A stretch of 64,000 bases of DNA from Bradyrhizobium sp. WSM3983 (GCF_000473045.1 NZ_AXAY01000002.1:248001-312000); one strand, 5' to 3'; counted from the first letter of the stretch, positions 35,030-43,704 are shown. Made by a program: numbers and translations. Notes: generated from the sequence alone by a model not told the origin.

Positions 35030-35650
35030 TTATGAGCAGCTTTCCGACGCCAATCCCGTCCTGCGCCGCAAATCCGTGATCGCGCGCCAAAAACTGTCGG
35101 CCGGTGTCGTCTCCGGGTCGATCAGCCGGTGCAGGCGAAAGCCGTCTTCCAGCGCGAGCACGACGGAGGCCATCCAGGGCGGATTCAGCGTCTCGCCCCT
35201 GGCGTTGCTTTTCAATGTCGCCTCGACGATGTCGGCGATCAGCTTGCGCCGCGCGCGCAGACGTTTGGCGAGCTCGGGCCGGCGCTTCTCGGCGCGCGCG
35301 ACGAACAGGATCATCTCGATATGCAGCAGCGGCGAGCGGCCGAGCGGATCCTGTCGGCTGCGATCCATTGTCTTCAGCGCGGCGATGAAATCGTCGAGGT
35401 TCTTGTGCTGCGCGAGAATCTCCATGTTGCGCCGGATCGATTGCTCGACGTGATCCTCGAGCATGGCGAAGATCAATTCGTCCTTGCTCCCAAAGTTCGA
35501 ATAGAACGCACCGCGCGTGAAGCCGGCTTCCGCCGCGATCGCCTCGATGCTGGCGCCACCGATTCCGTCCTGCTCGAACACGCGCGCGGCCGCCTCGAAC
35601 AGCTTGTCGCGCGTGTCGTCCCTGGTCGGCCTGGTTCTCACCCTTGACAT
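35030..35650 (-). CDS. TetR-family transcriptional regulator
   Basis: 206 residues from ATG 35650. The N-terminal HTH is typical: RDKLFEAAARVFEQDGIGGASIEAIAAEAGFTRGAFYSNFGSKDELIFAMLEDHVE. The C-terminal ligand domain has no recognisable subfamily. The divergent P450 gene and the perfect inverted repeat at 35673-35700, only 23 bp from this start, suggest it represses itself and the P450, released by a P450 substrate-like ligand. Confidence 0.88.
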   Translation of the reverse strand: MSRVRTRPTRDDTRDKLFEAAARVFEQDGIGGASIEAIAAEAGFTRGAFYSNFGSKDELIFAMLEDHVEQSIRRNMEILAQHKNLDDFIAALKTMDRSRQDPLGRSPLLHIEMILFVARAEKRRPELAKRLRARRKLIADIVEATLKSNARGETLNPPWMASVVLALEDGFRLHRLIDPETTPADSFWRAITDLRRRTGLASESCS

Positions 35651-35672
35651 CCGGCCAGTTTAGGGCAGAATG

Positions 35673-35700
35673 CAACTCGATACAACAATGTATCGAGTTG
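35673..35700. promoter_or_regulatory. Candidate TetR operator, perfect 12+12 bp inverted repeat
   Basis: CAACTCGATACA and TGTATCGAGTTG are perfect inverted arms with an ACAA spacer, between the divergent tetR and P450 genes. A promoter-like TTGTAT (minus strand) with TAAACT 17 bp further toward tetR overlaps it. The symmetry and position are what is expected for a TetR-family operator controlling both directions. Confidence 0.75.
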
Positions 35701-35780
35701 ATAATTTACAGGGATGGTTGCGCCAGGCTCCGGGGCTGCCTCGCGTATCGTGTCATGCGGCAACCGATGTGAGGTCCACC

Positions 35781-37010
35781 ATGAACGAGCAAGTGCAAGG
35801 CGCAGGCGATCCGCTGTTCAATCCGCTGGCGCCGGACTTCATCCGCAATCCCTATCCGCATTACGACCGGCTGCGCACGATCGATCCGATCCACGTGACC
35901 CCGTTCGGCCAGTTCGTCGCCAGCCGTCACGCCGATGTCAGCCTCGTGATGCGCGACAAGCGCTTCGGCAAGGATTTCGTCGAGCGCACGACGCGCCGCT
36001 ATGGCCCCGACATCATGAAGGAGCCGGTGTTTCGCAGCATGGGCAACTGGATGCTGCAGGCCGATCCGCCCGATCACACCCGCCTGCGCGGCCTCGTCGT
36101 GAAGGCCTTCACCGCACGCCGCGTCGAAGACATGCGGCCGCGCATCCAGGAGATCGTCGACCAGACCATTGATGCCGTGAAGGACCGCGGCCACATGGAC
36201 CTGATCGAGGACTTTGCCTTCCGCCTGCCTGTGACCATCATCTGCGACATGCTCGGCATCCCCGAGGATCATCGCGAGGTCTTCTACAAGAGCTCGCGCG
36301 ATGGCGGGCGGCTGCTCGATCCGGTGCCGATGACGCCCGAGGAGATCGCGAGGGGCAATGCCGCCAACGCGATGGCGCAGATGTACTTCCAGCCGCTGTT
36401 CGAGCTGCGACGTCGCAATCCCGGAGACGACCTCATCACCCAGCTGGTGCAGGCCGAGGAAGACGGCAACAAGCTCACCAATGAGGAGCTGACGGCCAAT
36501 ATCATCCTGCTGTTCGGCGCCGGCCACGAGACCACCGTCAACCTGATCGGCAACGGCCTGTTGGCGCTCCACCGCAATCCGGATCAGCTCGCCCTGCTGA
36601 AGGCACGGCCCGACCTGATCACCAACGCGATCGAGGAGTTCTTGCGCTACGATTCGTCGGTGCAGATGACCGGCCGCGTCACGCTGGAGGAGATCGACGA
36701 TCTCGGCGGCAAGCGAATCCCCAAGGGCGAGTCCGTGCTCTGCCTGCTCGGCTCGGCCAATCACGATCCGGCGGTCTATCCCGATCATCCTGATCGGCTG
36801 GACATCAGCCGGCCCAATGTCCGGCCGCTGTCGTTCGGAGGCGGCATCCATTTCTGCCTGGGCGCCCAATTGGCGCGCATCGAGGCCGAGATCGCCATCG
36901 CGACGCTGCTGCGGCGGTTGCCCGATCTGCGCATCGATGCCGTCGAAAACCCGGCTTGGCGCCCGACCTTCGTGCTGCGTGGCCTGAAGCATCTGCCGGC
37001 GAGCTGGTGA
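35781..37010 (+). CDS. Cytochrome P450 (bacterial class I)
   Basis: 409 residues from ATG 35781 with GAGG upstream. I-helix oxygen-activation motif GAGHETT (246-252), K-helix ExxR in EEFLRYDSSVQ, and haem-ligand loop FGGGIHFCLGAQLARIE with Cys359. Soluble P450, so it needs a ferredoxin and reductase from elsewhere; none is adjacent. It belongs to the CYP107/CYP203-like bacterial hydroxylase group by overall look; substrate unknown. Regulation by the divergent TetR is likely. Confidence 0.9.
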   Translation: MNEQVQGAGDPLFNPLAPDFIRNPYPHYDRLRTIDPIHVTPFGQFVASRHADVSLVMRDKRFGKDFVERTTRRYGPDIMKEPVFRSMGNWMLQADPPDHTRLRGLVVKAFTARRVEDMRPRIQEIVDQTIDAVKDRGHMDLIEDFAFRLPVTIICDMLGIPEDHREVFYKSSRDGGRLLDPVPMTPEEIARGNAANAMAQMYFQPLFELRRRNPGDDLITQLVQAEEDGNKLTNEELTANIILLFGAGHETTVNLIGNGLLALHRNPDQLALLKARPDLITNAIEEFLRYDSSVQMTGRVTLEEIDDLGGKRIPKGESVLCLLGSANHDPAVYPDHPDRLDISRPNVRPLSFGGGIHFCLGAQLARIEAEIAIATLLRRLPDLRIDAVENPAWRPTFVLRGLKHLPASW

Positions 37011-37023
37011 TAGCGGTCGGCGG

Positions 37024-37131
37024 TCCTCATCCTGAGGAGCCCGCCCAAGGCGGGCGTCTCGAAGGATGGCCACGGGCGGGGGCCTCTATGGTTCGAGACG
37101 GCGCTTGCGCGCCTCCTCACCATGAGGGTCT
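37024..37131. repeat. Interspersed repeat (CCTCATCCTGAGGAGCCCGC type), copy 2
   Basis: TCCTCATCCTGAGGAGCCCG then CCCAAGGCGGGCGTCTCGAAGGA (37024-37066) is nearly identical to the block at 26684-26725; a degenerate inverse copy TTCGAGACGGCGCTTGCGCG CCTCCTCACCATGAGGG follows (37093-37130). It lies in the gap between the P450 and AsmA genes. Confidence 0.7.
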
Positions 37132-37273
37132 CGCAGCAGCGTTAACCTCCGTGCGCAACAGTCGCTGTGACTTCGCCACACTTCCGCTTATATAAGGGGA
37201 AGTTCCGGCGCGCCTGAAGCTTGGTTGTAGGCTTGGGTTTGACCCGGGTGCCGGCTTGGCCGAGGGGAGACCC

Positions 37274-40200
37274 GTGCAGACGACGCTGCTCGGATTGGCG
37301 ATTGCCTTTATTTTAGCGCTGCTAGCCGCGCTGATCGGGCCTTACTTCATCGACTGGAACCAGTTCCGGCCCCAGTTCGAGGCGGAGGCGAGCCGGATCA
37401 TCGGTGTGCCCGTGCGCGTGGCGGGCGAGCTCGATGCACGGCTGCTGCCGGCGCCGACGCTGCGGCTGCGCTCGGTCACCTTCGGCGGCAACAACGATCT
37501 CGGCCGGCTGCGTGCCGACAAGCTCGACGTCGAGTTCAGCCTGAGCTCCCTGATGCGCGGCGAATGGCGCGCCACCGAGCTGTCGGTCGGCGGCATGGCC
37601 GCGGATCTCGGCCTCGACGCCAGGGGCAAGGTCGATTTGCCGTCCACCGCGAGCGGCACCTTCAACCTGGCGTCGCTCGCCATCGAGCGGCTGAACCTCA
37701 CCGGCCGCATCGCGCTTCACGACGCCGCCAGCCGTTCGACGCTGGAGCTCAATGATATCGTGTTCTCCGGCGACGTGCGCTCGCTCGCAGGCTCGGTGCG
37801 GGGCGACGGCAATTTCACGGCCGCAGGCACGCGCTATCCGTTCCGCATTTCCTCCGGTCCGAGCCCCGATGGCAGCGCCACGCGTCTGCACCTCAACATC
37901 GATCCCGGACAGCGTGCCGTTCTGGCCGATCTCGAAGGCGTGCTCGCCTTCGACAACCGCCTGCCGAAATTCGACGGCGCGCTGACGCTGGGGGTGCCGG
38001 CAACGAAGAAGCCCGGTGAGGCGGGGCCGACGCCCTGGAAGCTCACCGCCAAACTCAAGGCCGATCCGGCCGGCGCCAACTTCGACCAGATCGACGCGAG
38101 CTTTGGTCCCGAAGGCACCGCGCTGAAGGTCGGCGGCGTCGGCGACCTCAGGTTTGGTGCCTCGCCGCTGCTGCGCGCGGTGCTGTCCGCGCGGCAGGTC
38201 GATGCCGACAAGTTCGCCGGCCGGGACGATTCCGAGCCGCTGCGCATCCTGCCGGCGCTGCGTGCAGGTCTCGCCGCCATCCCGCAGGCGCCGATCCCGG
38301 CGCAGATCGAGTTCAATTCCGACCAGATCATGCTGGGCGGCCGTCCGCTCCAGAACATCACGACCGAGCTTCAGACCGACGGCCGATCCTGGACCTTCCA
38401 GCGGCTCGAGCTGCGCGCGCCCGGCATGACGCAGCTTTCGCTCAACGGCGCGACGCCCGGCGCCGACACCTTTAGCGGCCGCCTCAGCGTTGAATCCTCC
38501 GATCCCGATACGCTGGTGGCCTGGCTCCTGGGCCGCAACGAGGTCAACCACCGAAGCACGCGGCCGCTGCGCCTTGCCGGCGACGTGACGATCGCCGCCA
38601 ACCATCTCGGCATCGACAAATTGAAAGCCGACATCGAAGGCGGCGCGGTCGAGGGCCGCATTGCCTTCGTGCAGACCGGCGCAAGCAAAGGCTCGCAGAT
38701 CGATGCCGACATCAAGGCCGACCGTCTCGATCTCGATGCCGCCGCGAGCTTCGTTCGCGCGCTCGCTGGACCGCAGGGCGAATGGCCGGAGGAAGCGAAG
38801 CTGTCGCTCGACGTCGGGCGCGCAATCTCGGCGGGACAGGAGCTGCGGCCGTTCGCGGTAAAACTTGGTTACGGCCCGACCTCGCTGTCGCTGGAGCAGT
38901 TGCGGTTCGGCCAGGCCAGCGGCGTGACCACGGAGGCGAGCGGCAGTTTTGATCGCACCAAGGCCACCGGCAAGCTCGCGCTGAAATCCTCGGCCAATTC
39001 GCTGAAGGATCTCACGGCGCTGCTGGAGCCGATTGCGCCTGCGCTGCGCGCGCGTTTCGACGCGATCGCGCCGTTGCCGGGCGCGACGCGCCTGAAGCTC
39101 GACCTCAGCCTCGACAAGAACACCGAACACGCCGATCGCAGCGACGCGCGCGCCGTGCTCGACCTCGATGCGCCGCAGCTCAAGGCCACCGCGACGCTCG
39201 CCGCGCAGGCGCCGGTGGCGGCGGTCAACGGCATCGACATCGAAAAATTGCGCAACAGCGACTTCACGCTGGAGTCGAAACTGTCATCGCCGCAGGCCGC
39301 TTCGCTGACGGCGCTGCTCGGCCTCGATCGCATGGTCGCCGCAGGCGAGGGCGCCTCGCAGATCGAAGGCAGACTGAGCGGCGCATGGCGCAGGCCGCTG
39401 CAACTGAACGCCAAAGCCAGCGGCGGCGGGCTGGATGCGGATGCGCAAGGCAGCGTCGAATTGTCGGCGCCGGAGCCGAAGGCCAGCGTGAATCTGCGCG
39501 TGCGCAACGCCAATCTGGCCCCGCTGTTCGGAACCAGCCCGGCCGACAAATCGGCGCGGAGTGTGAGCCTGTCCTCCCGCCTCACGCTATCCGGCAATCG
39601 CTTGACCTTCGACGATCTCGACAGCACCGCTTCGGGCTCGCATCTACGCGGCCATCTCGCCATGACGCTCGATCAGGAGAAGAGCGTGGACGGCGAGGTC
39701 GGCTTGGACTCGCTCGATCTGGTGCCTGCGCTCGCGCTTGCCGTTGGCGCCGCCGGGCGTGATGCCGGCGAGCCGCTGAGCGCAGGCCTCGTCAGCGGCT
39801 GGCGCGGCCGCATCGCGTTCCAGGCATTGCGCGGCAATCTGCCGGGCGGAATCGAGTTGCGTCCCTTCAGCGGCATGATCAGGAGCGATGGCCAGTCGCT
39901 CGCGCTCGATACGCTCAAGGGCGGCCTTGGTGGCGGCGAGATGACCGCAAGCCTCGATGCGCGCAATGGCGCCAACGGTCTGGCGTTGAACGCGCATCTC
40001 GATCTCACTAATGTCGATGCGGCGTCGCTGCGTTACCGCGATCTCGCCCTGCCCAAGGGGCGCGCCTCGGTGCAGATGACGCTGACGAGCCAGGGCCGCA
40101 GCGTTTCGGCGCTGACCGGCGCACTCGCCGGCAACGGCACGGTGACGCTGGACTCGGCTGAAATCAGCGGCCTCAATCCGCGCGCCTTCGAGATCGCCAT

Positions 40201-40906
40201 CCGTGCCAGCGACGGCGGGCAGGTGAGCGACGACAACCGATTACGTCAGCTCGTCGAGCCCGCATTGTCGGCTGCTCCCATCGCGGTCGCCTCGGCACAG
40301 ATCGCGTTCACGATCCGCGATGGCCGCCTGCGCGTCGGCGCAACACCGCTCGAGGCGAAGAATGCGCGCGCCATCGTCTCCGGCGGTTACGATATTCCCG
40401 CCGACCAGGCCGACATCCGCGCCAGCCTGACGCCGATCATGACCGGCCTCTCCGGCGCGCCGCCGGAGATCCAGCTGTTTGCGGCAGGTCCGCCCGACAA
40501 GCTCCGCCGCACCGTTGATCTCACGCCGCTGTCGTCGTGGCTTGCGGTGCGCACGATCGATCGCGAGACGCGCCGGCTGGATGCCATCGAGCGCGGCGAA
40601 CCGCCGCCGGCGACCGCCGCGCTGCCGACGCTCGTCTCGCCTGAGCCCGCGCCCGAGCCGGCGCTGACCGATGTGCCGATGCCCGGCCGCGATCCGCGCC
40701 GCCCGCCGCCGAAGGTGAGAGTTGAGCCCAAGGCCGCACCGACGCCGAGGGCGCCGCTTGCCGCGCCCGCCGTGCCGAGCCCGCCCCTTGCGAGCCAGCA
40801 GGCCGCGCCCCTGCCGCCGCCGATCGACGTGCGGCCCGCTCCGGGCCCGCCGCCGGCAAGGCCCCGGCCGAAGCCGCCGCTGGTCCTGACGCCGTCGAAT
40901 CCGTAG
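37274..40906 (+). CDS. AsmA-family large envelope protein
   Basis: 1210 residues from GTG 37274, with GAGGGGAGA just upstream; a TTG at 37256 is an unlikely alternative. One N-terminal helix (TTLLGLAIAFILALLAALIGPYFIDWNQFRPQFEAEASRIIGVPVRVAGELDARLLPAPTLRLRSVTFGG) is the AsmA hallmark. A long run of repetitive beta structure follows, spanning the periplasm, and the second AsmA region lies near residues 930-1080 (LDLTNVDAASLRYRDLALPKGRASVQMTLTSQGRSVSALTGALAGNGTVTL). The C-terminus is Pro/Ala-rich. AsmA/TamB-type proteins are bridge-like lipid carriers between the membranes; this role is inferred from the family. Monocistronic between two repeats. Confidence 0.88.
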   Translation: MQTTLLGLAIAFILALLAALIGPYFIDWNQFRPQFEAEASRIIGVPVRVAGELDARLLPAPTLRLRSVTFGGNNDLGRLRADKLDVEFSLSSLMRGEWRATELSVGGMAADLGLDARGKVDLPSTASGTFNLASLAIERLNLTGRIALHDAASRSTLELNDIVFSGDVRSLAGSVRGDGNFTAAGTRYPFRISSGPSPDGSATRLHLNIDPGQRAVLADLEGVLAFDNRLPKFDGALTLGVPATKKPGEAGPTPWKLTAKLKADPAGANFDQIDASFGPEGTALKVGGVGDLRFGASPLLRAVLSARQVDADKFAGRDDSEPLRILPALRAGLAAIPQAPIPAQIEFNSDQIMLGGRPLQNITTELQTDGRSWTFQRLELRAPGMTQLSLNGATPGADTFSGRLSVESSDPDTLVAWLLGRNEVNHRSTRPLRLAGDVTIAANHLGIDKLKADIEGGAVEGRIAFVQTGASKGSQIDADIKADRLDLDAAASFVRALAGPQGEWPEEAKLSLDVGRAISAGQELRPFAVKLGYGPTSLSLEQLRFGQASGVTTEASGSFDRTKATGKLALKSSANSLKDLTALLEPIAPALRARFDAIAPLPGATRLKLDLSLDKNTEHADRSDARAVLDLDAPQLKATATLAAQAPVAAVNGIDIEKLRNSDFTLESKLSSPQAASLTALLGLDRMVAAGEGASQIEGRLSGAWRRPLQLNAKASGGGLDADAQGSVELSAPEPKASVNLRVRNANLAPLFGTSPADKSARSVSLSSRLTLSGNRLTFDDLDSTASGSHLRGHLAMTLDQEKSVDGEVGLDSLDLVPALALAVGAAGRDAGEPLSAGLVSGWRGRIAFQALRGNLPGGIELRPFSGMIRSDGQSLALDTLKGGLGGGEMTASLDARNGANGLALNAHLDLTNVDAASLRYRDLALPKGRASVQMTLTSQGRSVSALTGALAGNGTVTLDSAEISGLNPRAFEIAIRASDGGQVSDDNRLRQLVEPALSAAPIAVASAQIAFTIRDGRLRVGATPLEAKNARAIVSGGYDIPADQADIRASLTPIMTGLSGAPPEIQLFAAGPPDKLRRTVDLTPLSSWLAVRTIDRETRRLDAIERGEPPPATAALPTLVSPEPAPEPALTDVPMPGRDPRRPPPKVRVEPKAAPTPRAPLAAPAVPSPPLASQQAAPLPPPIDVRPAPGPPPARPRPKPPLVLTPSNP

Positions 40907-40947
40907 GGACGAAGTTGATTTGGGAGGTTGGGCCGCGGGCTCCTCTT

Positions 40948-41124
40948 ACCTCTCCCGCTTGCGGGAGAGGTATAGGCCGCCTTCGGCGGCCGTTCTCAAG
41001 CGACGCCGAGGCGGAGCCTCGGCTATGGCAAAGCGCCGGGTGAGGGCTTTCTCCTCTGGGGGCTGTCCCGCTGCGGAGACACCCTCTCCCCGACCCTCTC
41101 CCGCGAGCGGGAGAGGGAGCGCAC
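40948..41124. repeat. Interspersed CTCTCCCG/CGGGAGAG palindromic repeat, copy 2 with nested insert
   Basis: CCTCTCCCGCTTGCGGGAGA opens and CTCTCCCGCGAGCGGGAGAG closes it, with CGCCGGGTGAGGGCTTTCTC inside. It matches copy 1 (11606-11730) in the opposite orientation. Between the left arm and the core it has about 60 extra bases made of two smaller hairpins (GGCCGCC TTC GGCGGCC; CCGAGGC GGA GCCTCGG) absent from copy 1. No gene is seen between 40907 and 41299. Confidence 0.75.
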
Positions 41125-41299
41125 CTTCCACGTTGCGTAACAGTAACCGCATTCGCTTGCATTTGAATGATTTTTCCTCAGCAAAACTGAACTGCCGATT
41201 TTACTGGATTCTCGCGTTTGATCTCTAGCGTGGTTCCCAGAGGAATCCGGCGTCCTGCCCGCACAGGCAGGATGGCTCACCAAGAACTGGGGTATCGAG

Positions 41300-42424
41300 A
41301 TGAACGGGGCGACAACGCTTCTACAGGATCTGGACGACGCAATCGCGCGCGGCACCGACGAAAGCCGGACGAAGGCGTTGTGGCATGCGACCGATCTTTT
41401 GATCACCGGTCGCTATGTCGACGACGAGATCAGCATGTTCGGCGAGGTCATCGGCCGGCTTGCCGACGAGATCGAGGTCGCCGCGCGGGCGCAGCTCTCC
41501 GAATTGATGGCGGGCTGCGATCATGCTCCGCTCAACGTCATCGAGAAGCTCGCTTTGGACGACGAGATCGAGGTCGCGGGCCCCGTGCTGCGCGACTCGA
41601 CCCGGATCGACGAGAAGGTCCTGGTCGAGAGCGCCATGACCAAGGGCCAGGCGCACCTGCTCGCGATCTCCCAGCGCGGGGCGATCGGCGAGGCCGTGAC
41701 CGACGTGCTCGTCAAGCGTGGTAACCAGGAGGTTGTCACCTCGGTCGCCAGGAACGAGGGCGCGCGCTTCTCCGGCTCGGGTCTGCTGCACATGGTCCGC
41801 CGCGCCGAGGGAGACTCGATTCTTGCTGAACAACTTGGCCTGCGCAAGGACGTGCCGCGCCACATCTTCCAGCAGCTCATCTCCAAGGCGTCGGAAGACG
41901 TCCGCCGCCGGCTCGAGACCGAGCGCCCCGAGATGATGTCGCAGATCCAGAGCTCGGTGACCGAAGTCACCGGCGATTTGCAGTCCAAGTTCGGCCCGTC
42001 CTCGCGCAGCTATTTCGTCGCCAAGCGCGTGGTGACGACGCAGTACCGGCAGGGCAACCTGAACCAGGTCTCGATCTCGAACTATGCGCGCCAGCATCGC
42101 TTCGATGAGGTGCAGATCGGCCTGTCGCTGCTGTCGTCGCTGCCGGTCGACGTGATCGAGCGCGCGCTGATGGACCGCAACCGCGAGATGATCCTGGTGC
42201 TGTGCAAGGCGCTCGACTTCTCCTGGGACACAACGATGTCGCTGTTGTTCCTCGGCGCCAAGGATCATCTGATCACGGCGCGCGAGCTCCACGACAACGA
42301 GCGTGACTTCGGCCGGCTCAAGATCGAGACGTCACGCAGCATTCTGAAATTCTACCAGTCGCGCAAGAACAGCGCCGGCACCGATCCCGCGACGGGTCGT
42401 CAGGCCGAGCTCCAGGTTCACTGA
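41300..42424 (+). CDS. DUF2336 domain protein
   Basis: 374 residues, soluble, largely helical. The sequence MNGATTLLQDLDDAIARGTDESRTKALWHATDLLITGRYVDDEISMFGEVIGRLADEIEVAARAQLSELMAG and LLAISQRGAIGEAVTDVLVKRGNQEVVTSVARNEGARFSGSGLLHMVRRAEGD matches the alphaproteobacterial DUF2336 family, a HEAT-like repeat protein seen next to regulators and motility genes. No enzymatic motif is seen. The next small gene follows after 26 bp, so the two probably form an operon. Function unknown. Confidence 0.8.
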   Translation: MNGATTLLQDLDDAIARGTDESRTKALWHATDLLITGRYVDDEISMFGEVIGRLADEIEVAARAQLSELMAGCDHAPLNVIEKLALDDEIEVAGPVLRDSTRIDEKVLVESAMTKGQAHLLAISQRGAIGEAVTDVLVKRGNQEVVTSVARNEGARFSGSGLLHMVRRAEGDSILAEQLGLRKDVPRHIFQQLISKASEDVRRRLETERPEMMSQIQSSVTEVTGDLQSKFGPSSRSYFVAKRVVTTQYRQGNLNQVSISNYARQHRFDEVQIGLSLLSSLPVDVIERALMDRNREMILVLCKALDFSWDTTMSLLFLGAKDHLITARELHDNERDFGRLKIETSRSILKFYQSRKNSAGTDPATGRQAELQVH

Positions 42425-42450
42425 GCGGGACATCGAGGGAGTATTTGAAA

Positions 42451-42696
42451 ATGTTGCCTCAATTCGGCACCGCAGTTCGCAAGAACAAGAGCCTCACCAA
42501 GAACCTCGCCGCCGAGACCGGCGGAGCGGCTCCGGAGAAGGCCACGGTCGACGCCGCATGGCTCGTGCTGGAAGCCGCCAATGATCTCGGCGACCACGCC
42601 GCGATCGAAGCCTGCCGCCGCGTCATCGATGCCGAACTGAACGGCACGGTGCCGGGTAGCTCCGATGTCGATCTCGTGCTGGGGTATTTCCGGTAG
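42451..42696 (+). CDS. Small conserved-looking hypothetical protein
   Basis: 81 residues from ATG 42451 with GAGGGAG upstream (a TTG two codons earlier is an alternative). MLPQFGTAVRKNKSLTKNLAAETGG is basic; the rest, KATVDAAWLVLEAANDLGDHAAIEACRRVIDAELNGTVPGSSDVDLVLGYFR, is helical. No family recognised. Close spacing suggests it works with the DUF2336 protein. Confidence 0.65.
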   Translation: MLPQFGTAVRKNKSLTKNLAAETGGAAPEKATVDAAWLVLEAANDLGDHAAIEACRRVIDAELNGTVPGSSDVDLVLGYFR

Positions 42697-42767
42697 GGGT
42701 TTGGGTGAACGCGCCGCCGTCGGCAGCGCGGTTGCGTGCTCATCCTGATTGAAGCGCGGCCGGTCGC

Positions 42768-43130
42768 TCAGCCGCAATTCCAGATCGCGCCGATCGGCGT
42801 CCGCGTCCAGCACGGACCGAAACTGCCGCCATTGTAGCGGGAGCCACCGAAGCCGGGCCGGCCGAAATAGTGCCATTCGCCGTCGATGTAGCGGTAATAG
42901 ACCGGCACGCGATCGATATACCAAGGGCGCTGGTTTTCGCGCGCGTAACGCCGCAGCCCATTCTTCTGTGCGTAGAGCGGCTGACTGTTGCTCAGCGGCT
43001 GGCGATAGCCCGGCAGGAAGCCGTAGCCATGCCAGGCTTGCTTGGGCTTTCTAGAGGCCGCCGCCGCCGGCGCAGCGACCGGCAGCAGCGATAGAATGGC
43101 AGCAATAAATAGACACAGGAGGCGCGACAT
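42768..43130 (-). CDS. Small exported Tyr/Trp-rich protein
   Basis: 120 residues from ATG 43130, which starts a clear signal peptide (MSRLLCLFIAAILSLLPVAAPAAAA). The mature part GYGFLPGYRQPLSNSQPLYAQKNGLRRYARENQRPWYIDRVPVYYRYIDGEWHYFGRPGFGGSRYNGGSFGPCWTRTPIGAIWNCG is rich in Tyr, Gly and Arg with two Cys. No family recognised; similar aromatic-rich small secreted proteins are common in Bradyrhizobium. Function unknown. Confidence 0.65.
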   Translation of the reverse strand: MSRLLCLFIAAILSLLPVAAPAAAASRKPKQAWHGYGFLPGYRQPLSNSQPLYAQKNGLRRYARENQRPWYIDRVPVYYRYIDGEWHYFGRPGFGGSRYNGGSFGPCWTRTPIGAIWNCG

Positions 43131-43289
43131 GCATCGACCATAGACAGTCGATGCTGGGAAAGCCATTCAAATTCAAGTGGGGATTTTCTCCGGGCTCGCG
43201 CGATTTTTGCGAAGCGAGTTGCGCGGGCGAGAATCGCGGCGGACGACCGGCCGGGCCGAATCACGGCCCAGCCGTCACGTCTTTGTCGT

Positions 43290-43412
43290 CTAGGCGTTGG
43301 CGCCGCCGTCGACTGTCAAGGTCGAGCCGGTGATGTACCTCGCTTTCGCGCTCGCCAGAAACGCGACCGCATCGGCGATGTCGTCCGGCGCGCTGCCGGC
43401 GGAACTGAAGGG
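43290..43412 (-). pseudogene. C-terminal remnant of a short-chain dehydrogenase
   Basis: The minus strand reads GSAPDDIADAVAFLASAKARYITGSTLTVDGGANA then TAG. This is the invariant C-terminal end of classical SDR enzymes (DIADAV.FLAS..A.YITG..L.VDGG). Upstream of it the frame is lost into the terminator region of the next gene, so only about 35 codons remain of a roughly 250-residue protein. It is a decayed gene, not a functional one. Confidence 0.8.
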
Positions 43413-43429
43413 TGTTCCGCATCAGATAC

Positions 43430-43454
43430 AAAAAGGCCTCGCCGAAGCGAGGCC
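43430..43454 (-). terminator. Rho-independent terminator of the small exported gene
   Basis: On the minus strand, GGCCTCGC TTCG GCGAGGCC is a perfect 8-bp stem with a stable TTCG loop, followed by TTTTT. It lies 16 bp after the stop of the gene at 43471-43704, and inside the former SDR gene. Confidence 0.85.
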
Positions 43455-43470
43455 TCCATGCTGGCGAGAA

Positions 43471-43704
43471 TTAATCCTCGTCCCAGTAGTGACGACGGAT
43501 CACGACGCCGCGGTCGTAATCGCGATCGTGGTGGTACCAGCCACGATGCCAACCGCGATCATGCTCGTAGATGCGAGCCCGCGGGCCATAATAATCATCG
43601 CGGTCGCCGCCGACATAGACGCCGAAACCAGCCGCATTGGCGATGGTGGGGGCACCGATTGCAAGCGTCGCGAACGCCGCAAGAGCGTAAATCAGCTTCT
43701 TCAT
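43471..43704 (-). CDS. Small exported Asp/His/Tyr-rich protein
   Basis: 77 residues from ATG 43704; GGAGGAGG five bases upstream fixes the start, and longer upstream frames overlap the response-regulator leader. A signal peptide MKKLIYALAAFATLAIGAPTIANA is followed by AGFGVYVGGDRDDYYGPRARIYEHDRGWHRGWYHHDRDYDRGVVIRRHYWDED. The charged, aromatic, His-rich mature part suggests metal or polyanion binding, without a known family. It ends in a strong terminator and is a single-gene unit. Confidence 0.75.
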   Translation of the reverse strand: MKKLIYALAAFATLAIGAPTIANAAGFGVYVGGDRDDYYGPRARIYEHDRGWHRGWYHHDRDYDRGVVIRRHYWDED

